From assembly GCA_016748015.1 (NCBI GenBank), contig JAAOMT010000657.1:97271-161270 (forward strand): a DNA stretch of 64,000 nt. The letters run 5' to 3'. The notes beneath the pieces are model-generated. The model had not been told where the DNA came from, made no database searches, and saw only the letters and a list, made by a program, of their open reading frames with translations. Shown in pieces: positions 55,498-64,000 of the stretch. The position numbers were made by a program, and so were the translations under genes. Every line of letters begins with the position of its first letter. The first letter of the stretch is position 1. Source of the stretch: Geosiphon pyriformis (lineage: Eukaryota; Glomeromycota; Glomeromycetes; Archaeosporales; Geosiphonaceae).

Positions 55498-57038
55498 ATA
55501 AGTAATTATTTATATCTGCCACAACAATCAGAAAAATACTTTAAAATACATAACAAAAACGACCTAGATTTTATTGCATTCAATTTTTTGCCTTTCTGCT
55601 TGATCTGCTTCTCTCTTAAAAAACAATTTAGTAAACAATTCCAAAACTTTTGAAACTGGTTCTTGAAAAAATATATTTACACAGCCTATTTAACTTATTT
55701 TTTTAATCAAGTTTACTTTGAAAAAACTTCTAAAAAAAGAAACAACAGCATCAATTAGCTTTTATACTCAATAACTTTTAAACAACAGCCTTCTAATTTC
55801 GAATATCTAAACTATCAAATCCACTTTTGGCTTGCTGTCTATTAATTAGCTAAAACCTTTTTTAAAACAGAAAAAAAAAGCTATTAAACCACTTCTGTTT
55901 TTTATCTTTTTTTAAATAAATTAGATTATTCTATATAAACAGCTACTTCTGAACCAATAGTTATTAATCCCATGCAAGCAAACATCCTGGCTGCCTTCTA
56001 AGATATACAAACTGCTCTAGAGTGAAGAAACAACATCCTATTACTATTATTCAGAGATAATACACAAAATTCAATTAAATAATTGGATAACTTTAAGAGA
56101 GCTGTTACAACCAACCAATATGATAATAAATATAAGTTTTAAATTATTGGTGGCTACCTTCAAGGCTCTTTTGCTACTTGGTTTTTACAAAAAACTGATG
56201 CTGGTGCCCTTTAAAAGATTATTAAATAGACACCAACTAATGCTGAAAAAAACAACACTTTTTTTACTATTCAATTTGAAAATAAATTTAGAACTTCAAT
56301 CTTAATATTTAAGTGGTATATGGAATTAAAAAAAAAACTTAAGATCCTAGTGAAATTGTAATTAAATATGCCAAAGCAATCAGAAAACTTATCAAATTAG
56401 TAGAATCTAAAAAAAACTAGACAAAAGAGCAAAAGATTCATTTCTTTACAAAAGGATTAAAAACTAATTTTTTATATGCTCTTTGGTTCTATTTAGCTTT
56501 AAAAAATAACCTCACCATGAATATGACTATTAAACTTGCTTAAAAAATAGAAAACAACCAAAGAATGCACTTGAAATCTACACTTCTAGTTTTTGCTTTT
56601 GCTTTTGTTATGGTTTTTGTTTTCCAAATAGCTGCTGTCTTTTTTGCTGCTCAAATTTAAGACCCAAATAAACAATTAATAGATAGACTTACAGTCAATC
56701 TTGCTTAATTACTAGAATCTCTAACTTAAGCAGTTAAAAAAACTTAACAACCACAAAAATTTAAATTTAAACTATGCTTTAATTAGCTTTAGCAATCATT
56801 ATATTAAAAACAACAAAATTGTGACCTACCAATATGTTATTGCTGTAGATTAACTAGACATTTTTTAAGAAATTACAACAATCCAATTTTGTTCCTTCCA
56901 GCTTTTAAAAACAATAATATTTAAAACAATAAATCCAACAATTACAATATCTTTAATCAAAGACTTAATCATGCTAATATCAATTTTTTTGGAGAAAATC
57001 CCTTAGTTGAAGTCACTGTTTACCAGTTTTTAAACTAA
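55498..57038 (+). pseudogene. gag: gag of copy K
   Basis: The start codon is ATA in place of ATG. LYLPQQSEKYF, the capsid core (YKF-IIGGYLQGSFAT) and the decayed CCHC region can be followed. Stops are very frequent. It ends at a TAA directly after the frameshift heptamer. Confidence 0.85.
57029..57035 (+). promoter_or_regulatory. -1 frameshift heptamer TTTAAAC, copy K
   Basis: Intact in this heavily mutated copy, in the same register, followed by TAA TAA instead of TGG TAG. Confidence 0.72.
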
Positions 57039-59660
57039 TAAGTATATTTTTAAAAAGTAAAAGTATAAGCAAACTAAAAAAAAACCTCTTTTACATTTTT
57101 AATTTAACTGATAATAACCATAATATAGATAAACTGGCTATTAACTTCTCTGACTTAACAAGAAAAAAAAAAGCAAAGATTGATTTTACCTTGAACTCTA
57201 ATAAAACTTTTACATCAACTGCTGATAATAATAAGCCACCAAAAACATAAATTTTCAAGAATTTTCTAAAGCTAAAACCCCCAAAAATTATACAAAAATT
57301 TGGTTCTTATTCTATTATCAAAAATTTTATGAAAACACCAGCTTATATTACCTTTGGCCAGTTAATAACTCATCTATAGTTTAGAAAAAATCTTTATAAA
57401 TTTTTGATCCCAAAAAAAAAGACATTAAAAACTAATAAATGCTCTTACCAAGCTAAACTTGTTAACAATAACAATATTATTCATTTGATTTACAAAGCAC
57501 AAATGACTAGTTACTTTATTAATCTGATCTTAAACAGTGGGTTGTTTGTTAATATTATTGCCAAATACTTTTTTAAAGCAATTAACAAAAAAATTGATGA
57601 ACTTTCTACTTGACTAATAATCAATATATATGGTAACAAGAAGAAAAATCTGAATATGTCTTTGTTCACATTAATAATATTAGTATTAAAATTAACATGA
57701 AAGTTTTTGAAGCCAAAGAATACATCATTATTGTTGGCAATAAATGGTTTAAGAAAGCAAAAGCATTACTTAATTATAAACTGTGTGAATTAGTTATTAG
57801 ATATAGTAAAAAACCCATTGTAATTAAGTGCTGCTATTAGACAACTCCTTCAACAATCAAGCAGAACCAAAAAAAAGAACAAATCCAATGAATTAGATGA
57901 TAAAAAAGCAATAAAGAAGAAAAAAAAAAAAACTGCTAAACTTGTCTATACCATTTTTACCAGCAATAACAAACTATTAGATAATATTAAAGCAGACAAA
58001 AAAAAAATTATTGTAAATAGCAAAATAATTTGTTGGTCTTATTATAATATGCTCAAAAAAACTTTTAACCAAAAATTTGGCAAAAAAGCTAAATACAGCT
58101 ATTGATGACATGGTTTTTGTGTTTAGTATTGGTGTGATAAATTTCTGTATTTTTCTAGCAATGAATGCAAATCTTGCCTAATTTATTACAAAAATTGAGA
58201 ATTTATTAGCTTAATACCAAAGAAAAAGATAAAAAAAATACTAAAGTTTTTTGAAAATAAACCACCAGAAATACAGTTATTAATAATAAAGCAAAAAAAC
58301 TCTCTTTAGAAAAAAAAAGATAGACATTAAAAATTAATTGGCTAGAAACAGCCCAGTTATCTCAAAAAAAGATGATACCTCTAAACATATTCATGTAATA
58401 CAACATACTATTACCATCAGAAAAACTTGTCTTATTTATCTGAAGTTATATTAGTTTAATTAACACAATAATAAATTTATTAAGAAAAAAATAAACCAGA
58501 TAAAAAATCTTGGATTCATACAAGAAACCAAAAATGAATGAGCTTTTTTAGTAGTAATAATATTCAAAAAAGATGGAATTCTATGCTTCTGTGTTGACTA
58601 CCAATAATTAAATATTATTATTAAAAAAAACATATACTCATTTCCCAAAATTAATGCAATACTAGACAAATTTAATAGTGCTGCTTTTTTTTTAACTATT
58701 GACTTAACTGCTGAATTCTGGCAAGTAAAAATAGATCCAAAAAGCAAAAAGAAAACTGTTTTCATCACTAAGTATGGCATTTATAAATTCACAGTTATGC
58801 TTTTTGGTCTTACCAATGCTTTTTTTACTTTTTAATACTTAATGGACAAAGTATTTAAATCAATAAAAGAAAACTTTGTTTTGGTCTATTTAGACGACAT
58901 AATAGTATACTCAAATTTCTGAAATAAACACTTTGAATATTTACAAAAAAATTTTGATCTCCTTAGAAATGCTGGTCTCAAGATTAACTCAATTAAATTT
59001 TTTATTGAACATCAATTCATTCAGTTTCTTGGTTATTTTATTATAAAAAATAGAATCTTTTCTAATTTAGCCAAAGTTGAAAAAGTCCAGAATATTAAAC
59101 AACCAATGAATGTTTATAAACTATGCTTTTTCCTTGAATTGGCCTTTTATTATTATAAATTCATTAAAAATTTCTCCAAAATCAGCTTTTTTTTTAATTA
59201 ACTACTTAAGAAAACTGTCAATTATTACTGGAATACATATTAACAAAAAACATTTAAAACTTTAAAGAAAAAATTGGATCAATTTTTTATTCTCCATATT
59301 AATATATCTGGCCATAAACTTGGTGCTGTCTTCTTACAAAAAAATAAAAATAGCAAAGAATATACTATAGTATATACAAGTAGAACAATCTTACCAGCAA
59401 AACAGAACTATTTAATTACTAAGCAAAAATGTTTATTTGTAGTTTAAACTACTAGTTATTAGAATAAATATCTTCTTGATGTAAAATTCTTAGTGATAAC
59501 AAATTATCAAGTCTTGGTTTGGTTATACAACAAAAAAAAGCTGAAACACAAAAAAATAACTTGCTGGATACTCTATATAAATAAATTTAACTATAATATT
59601 CAATATTACAAAGGAGCAAATTATCAAAATACTGATACTTTTTCTAAACTTACTATCTAG
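57036..59660 (+). pseudogene. Protease, Cys-rich segment, RT and RNase H of copy K
   Basis: Protease reads LILNSGLFVNIIAKYFF (DSG to NSG). The Cys-rich segment is partly kept (CLIYYKN). RT has LGFIQETKNE, FLTIDLTAEFWQVK and YLDD. RNase H is poorly kept. The frame ends at TAG (59658-59660), the position of the conserved stop before integrase. Dozens of stops and several indels are present. Confidence 0.88.
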
Positions 59661-59720
59661 TAACAATAAAATTTTTCAACCAAACCAATTTAATTATTAG
59701 TATCTTTTTCTTCAACAAAC

Positions 59721-61035
59721 ATGATAATAGACCTAAATAACTATTCTTCCTTAATAGAATTTTTGGATAAAAAATAATATTCACTGGACTACATATAATA
59801 GCAAAAAAAACATTTGTGCAAACAATCAAATTTTTATTTGATCTGCCAAAACCAACTTTACAAAAAAAATAGAAAAGATTTTGACTGCCTCCAAAAAATC
59901 ACCAAATTGAAGAAAGAAAAATTGTAATCTATAACATATATACTGATTCATTAGCTGAATACTTTAAAAAAACAAAAACAATTCAGAAAACTTTAACTTA
60001 CTATTATTGACCTATCTTAGGAAAAAACATTGTTAAATACATCAAAATCTGTAATACTTGCCAAAAAAAAGGAAAATCCAATTATAAAGAAAATATATAT
60101 TCTATTTTTGTTGACCAACTATTTAACAGAATTGGTATAGATGTTATTAAATCTTTAACAATAACTCTTAATAACAACAGTTATATTATTACAGCTACTG
60201 ATTATTTTACAAAGTAGGTAAAAGCAAAAGCCACTTCAAATTAAACAATAGTCTCTATAACCAATTTTATTTATAAAAATATTATTTGTTGCCATGACTA
60301 TACTAAAAAACTTTTATCTGATAAAAAAAAAGTTTTTTTTAGTACATTGGTTAAAAAATTTTGTAAAAAAATGAGAATACATTATAAACTTTCTTCTTTT
60401 TATTATTTTTAAACAAATAGTTTAGTAAAATATTTCAACAGAACATTATATAAAACATTAGCCAAAACCAGTAAAAAAACAAACTTATGAAACAAAGTGC
60501 TGTCTTTAATCTTGTTTACTTATAGAACTATAAATTATAACATAACAAGTTATGAACTTTTTATCTGCTCTATAAATAAATGGTGATTTTATTAATAAAA
60601 ACTGATATTGAGACAATACTTTTTGAAAAAATTACAATAGGGAATTACAAAAATATTTTGCAAAGAAGACTTAATACTATTTTTAATTTCTTAGTAAAAG
60701 CATAAATAATTGTCTTTAAAAAAATAAAACAGTTCCAAAAAAAGCTTAAGAAAAGGAAAACCTATAAAATATTTTCCTTAAATATTGGTAACTTAGTTTT
60801 AAAATATTGCTCAAACAGAAACAATGTTTATAATAATAAGTTTCTAGTTAAGAAAAGACTCTTTATAGTCAATAAAGGTTTGAACAATAGTTTTTATATT
60901 TTACAAGATCAATATAAAACAATCTTTAATGATTACTTTGTTTATGATACACAACTCAAAAAATATTACAAACGACCTGATTGGTTATCTGTTGTAATAA
61001 TACCAACCCAAATAATCAGCAAAAATCAGATATAA
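59721..61035 (+). pseudogene. Integrase of copy K
   Basis: ATG at 59721 (MIIDLNNYSSLIEFLD). The zinc finger (CNTCQ), IDVIKS, LSDKKKVF and LVKYFNRTL regions are readable. TAA follows the LVKA position. Before PDWLSVV this copy has CGA (Arg), where B, E and G have TGA and A has CAA, which suggests CGA was ancestral. Confidence 0.86.
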
Positions 61036-61735
61036 ATAAATGTACTATTTTCAAAACAGAGATATCTTTAATTAACATGAACAATTATTTCCTAGATCAA
61101 AACATTCAAAATGTTTTTTATACTCTTTATAAATATTGGATCAAAAATTATTCAAATATTACTTTGATTATTGAAAAACAAACCACCATAATTGATAACA
61201 ATAAAACACATACTGTTATTAGACCAAAAAAAATTACTACCAAAAGAAAAAAAATTGTTAACAAAATAAATAAATACCTGCTAAAAAGTATAATAACAGT
61301 AATACTTTCACCTTCTATTACAATTGGAAAAATAATTAAAAAAATCTTGTCTATAGACAAAAACTTGTTATATAGAAGACAACTAGAACTTTATAATTAT
61401 CTTGGTAAAATTACAGAAGATATAAAGCTCTTAAAAAAAAAAAACTTCAGAGATACAAATGAAAATTTTGGGCATTATATGGTTAAATGTTCCAAGAGGT
61501 TGATTATTGCTAAAAAAACCAAAACTTTTATATAAAGATTTGGTTTTTTGTATACAAAACTTATTTTATTTCAGATACTATATATCTTATTTACAAAAAA
61601 CTTTAATAAACTAATTAGCTTTGAGTTAGATAAAACTTTTCAAATAGAATACCCCATAAATAATTTGATTTTGTTAGAGCTTAATTTCTTTGGAAAAAAT
61701 AATATTATAATTGAAACTTATATATTCTATTAATT
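60981..61735 (+). pseudogene. ORF3 of copy K
   Basis: Although K is badly decayed, 184 codons (60981-61535) of ORF3 are open, from the overlap with integrase through MNNYFLDQNIQNVFYTLYKY, RPKKITTKRKK and LSIDKNLLYRRQLELY. A frame change at ~61440 follows, and 61548-61733 is open to the end. The LTR-encoded terminus reads IETYIFY with TAA. Confidence 0.77.
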
Positions 61736-62404
61736 ATTACATGTATTAACTACTAATATTATATAATTAGCTATTCTATTTTTAAATAATAATCATTAAT
61801 CTGATTAATAACCTAATTGTTAACCTAATTATTAACCTGATCATTGACCTAGTCATTGATTTGGTTATTAATTATTTTTAATAGCTATATAAGCAATAAA
61901 TCTCTTAACTGTAGAAAAATATGTAAAAAATTAAAAAAAGCAAAGAAATAAAATAACAACTTTATCTTAATCCTTCTTTTTTCACTAAGTTTTCTTTCCT
62001 TATCTTTAAATATTTGAACATCTTGAAATAAAAGATTACTTGTTGGTATTTACTTACCCTTTTTTTGATTTGTATAATTGTAGCATTTAAAAATTATTAA
62101 ATAAAATATAACTAAAGAGTATATCTAATACCTAATATTAAATTTTAAGAATGCTGACATAAGGCATAATATTATACCAGTGTGTTATTATTTGTTGACA
62201 GTACAAACTATATCTCTACTTTTAGATTTCCTGGTTATTTTTTGAAAAAAATAGCAACTAAGATATTTTATGAGACTAATCTTATATATTGAATTTATAC
62301 TTATTCAATTTGCTCTTTGAAGTTGAATCCTTTTTGATTAATTCTATCACCTACAATCTTGTTTTCTTTTGCTATTTATTAGATTGTTATTTCAACTCAT
62401 AACA
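61703..62404 (+). repeat. 3' LTR of copy K (702 bp)
   Basis: Starts TATTATAATTGAAAC, ends ACTCATAACA. About seven decayed 12-bp units near 61790-61870, then a TATA-like AGCTATATAAGC. Confidence 0.9.
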
Positions 62405-62724
62405 CTATTTTCTTTGAGATAATCAAGTATAGTCACTAGGATTTAGTAGTATCTTTTTATTTTTTTGGTAAGCTAATAAGATAATATTAATATTCAATTC
62501 TAGAAAAAGCTTCCTTTTTTTTACCAGGCTATTACAAAGTCTATTTTTAGACACTTAATTTTACAATGTTGGCACTTCACAAAAAAAAAATAAATAAATA
62601 AAAAATAAAATAAAAATAAAAATAAATTAATTTTATTAATTATCATAATCAAGAGTGATTGATCCAAGTTGTTATTTGTTCAAGATAGTTTTATGCTAAG
62701 AGCATCTAGCCAGGAATAAAAGTA
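62405..62724. repeat. Repeat X, right copy
   Basis: Matches 51512-51814 in the same orientation. It lies between the K 3' LTR and the abrupt start of L. No coding potential seen. Confidence 0.65.
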
Positions 62725-63282
62725 TTTTTGGTCAGTTAATAATTCATCTACAGTTCAGAAAAAATCTTTACAAATTATTGATTCTAAAGAAAAAGACACC
62801 AAAAACCAACAAATATTCTTGTCAAGCTAAACTTTTTAACAATAGTAATATTATTTCTCTAATTTGCAAAGTCCAAGTGGCTGGTTATTTTATTGACTTG
62901 ATTATAAATAGTAAATCAATTATAAGTGTTATTGCTAAACATTTTTTAGAAGTTTTTAGTAAAAAAATTAATAAATTCTTTACTAGATTTATGATCAATA
63001 TATATGATAACAAAAAGAAAAAACTTGGTATTATTAAAGCTATTTTTGTTTACATCAATAGCATAAACATTGAAATTAACATAAAAGTTTCTGAAACTAA
63101 AAGATACACTATTATTGTTGACAATAAATGGCTTAAGAAAGCCAAAGCTTTGCTTAATTATAAGCTGTATAAATTAATTATTAGATATAATAAAAAGCTT
63201 ATTGTAATTAAGTATTGTCATTGAGCAACTTTTTCAATAACCAAGCTGAACCAAGAAAAAAAACAATCAAATGAATCAGATA

Positions 63283-63352
<70 letters not shown>

Positions 63353-64000
63353 AAAAAGAAACTGCTAAATTTACTTACATTACTTTTACTAACAATAGCA
63401 AACCACTAGACAATATTAAAGCTGACAAAAAAAAATTATCATAAATGGCAAGCTAATCTGTTGGCCTTACTATAATATACTTAAAAAAAGCTTTAACAAA
63501 AAACTTAATAAGAAAGCCAAATACAATTATTGGTAGTATAATTCTTATGCTTAATACTAATACAATAAATTATTGTATTCTCTTAATAATAAATAAATAT
63601 CTTGCCTAATCTATTATAAAGATTAGAAACTTATTAGCCTAATATCAAAATAAAAAATAAAAAAATTGCAAAACTACTTTGAAAATAAACCACTTGAAAT
63701 TCAATTACTATCTGTAAACAAAAAAACCTTTCTTTTAAAGAAAGAAAAATAGACATTAAAAACCTACTGGCTAAAAACAGCCCAATTATATTAAAAGAAA
63801 GTGATACTTTTAGACATACTTATGTAATACAACATATTATTACCATCAGAAAAACTTGCTCTATTTACTTAAAATCTTACTAATTTAATTGCCATAATTA
63901 TGAGTTCATTAAGAAAAAAATAAACCAAATAAAAAACCTTAAATTTATACAAAAAATTAAGAGCAAATAAATATTCTTAATTATAATAATATTCAAAAAA
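62725..64000 (+). pseudogene. Gyp fragment L: protease, acidic region and start of RT
   Basis: Begins abruptly at the FGQL segment that precedes protease and runs to the window end. Protease is open at 62778-63224 with LIINSKSIISVIAKHFL (DSG changed to NSK). The acidic region is replaced by a 64-nt A run. The Cys-rich segment and the QKIKSK* start of RT follow with many stops. No LTR is visible. AT content and decay are like K. Confidence 0.87.
63285..63348 (+). repeat. 64-nt poly(A) run inside fragment L
   Basis: Sits exactly where other copies encode the Asp/Glu-rich tail of protease (GAT/GAA codons). It may come from G-to-A decay of GAA repeats followed by slippage. It is not at an element 3' end, so it is not a LINE tail. 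Confidence 0.85.

Larger units (their letters stand above)
54172..62404 (+). mobile_element. Gyp copy K (complete structure, heavily decayed)
   Basis: 5' LTR (54172-54192 plus 54811-55446, split by a solo LTR), PBS, gag, frameshift site, pol, integrase, ORF3 and 3' LTR (61703-62404). Very AT-rich, with stops every few tens of codons. No matching 4-bp target duplication: GTTT before it, CTAT after it. The flanks are J on the left and repeat X on the right. Confidence 0.92.

Overview
This window is a nest of retrotransposons with no recognisable host gene. I find no rRNA, tRNA gene or CRISPR array. Everything I can identify is eukaryotic: Ty3/gypsy LTR retrotransposons, APE-type LINEs and their degraded remains, in very AT-rich DNA. 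A large, repeat-rich fungal genome such as an arbuscular mycorrhizal fungus would fit. That is inference only, because no host gene is present to anchor it.

Most of the window is one Ty3/gypsy family, called Gyp here. Its layout is LTR, primer-binding site, gag, a TTTAAAC -1 frameshift site, then protease / Cys-rich segment / reverse transcriptase / RNase H, then integrase in a different frame, then a third ORF (ORF3) whose last codons lie inside the 3' LTR. Copies are labelled by letter: H (1-309, end of one LTR), B (310-15942, +), A (1155-8853, -, inserted in B gag), G (21998-29613, +), E (38559-46985, +), F (minus strand, in three pieces), I (49179-51256, +, truncated), K (54172-62404, +, decayed) and L (62725-64000, +, fragment). 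Two solo LTRs lie at 40351-41016 and 54193-54810.

Two kinds of non-LTR element are present. LINE-C (15943-18671, +, 5' part cut off by B) and LINE-C' (30481-48776, -, nearly full length) carry ORF1 (RRM-like plus CCHC) and ORF2 (APE endonuclease, RT, RNase H, C-terminal zinc knuckle). NL2 (19793-29819 + and 31484-33913 -) encodes only an ORF1-like protein but shares the LINE 3' tail and poly(A), so it resembles a half-LINE mobilised in trans.

The order of insertion can be read from target-site duplications (TSDs). F is the oldest frame of the left two thirds. Into F went LINE-C, NL2(+) (12-bp TSD GTTATTGTTAAA) and LINE-C' (14-bp TSD CAAATCAAGGCTTG). Then B went into LINE-C, G into NL2(+) (TSD GCAT), E into LINE-C' (TSD GTAT) and NL2(-) into LINE-C'. 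Last came A into B (TSD CTAT), H into the B LTR and a solo LTR into E (TSD CCAC). Gyp insertions give 4-bp TSDs.

The right quarter (about 49-64 kb) is much older and more AT-rich. It holds I, K, L, a distinct decayed minus-strand gypsy integrase (J, 53130-54171) and a 300-bp repeat (X) seen twice. No copy of any element is fully intact. Most inactivating stops are C-to-T or G-to-A changes (CAA/CAG, CGA and TGG codons). A 20-N gap at 10245-10264 is flanked by an exact 354-bp duplication that looks like an assembly artefact.
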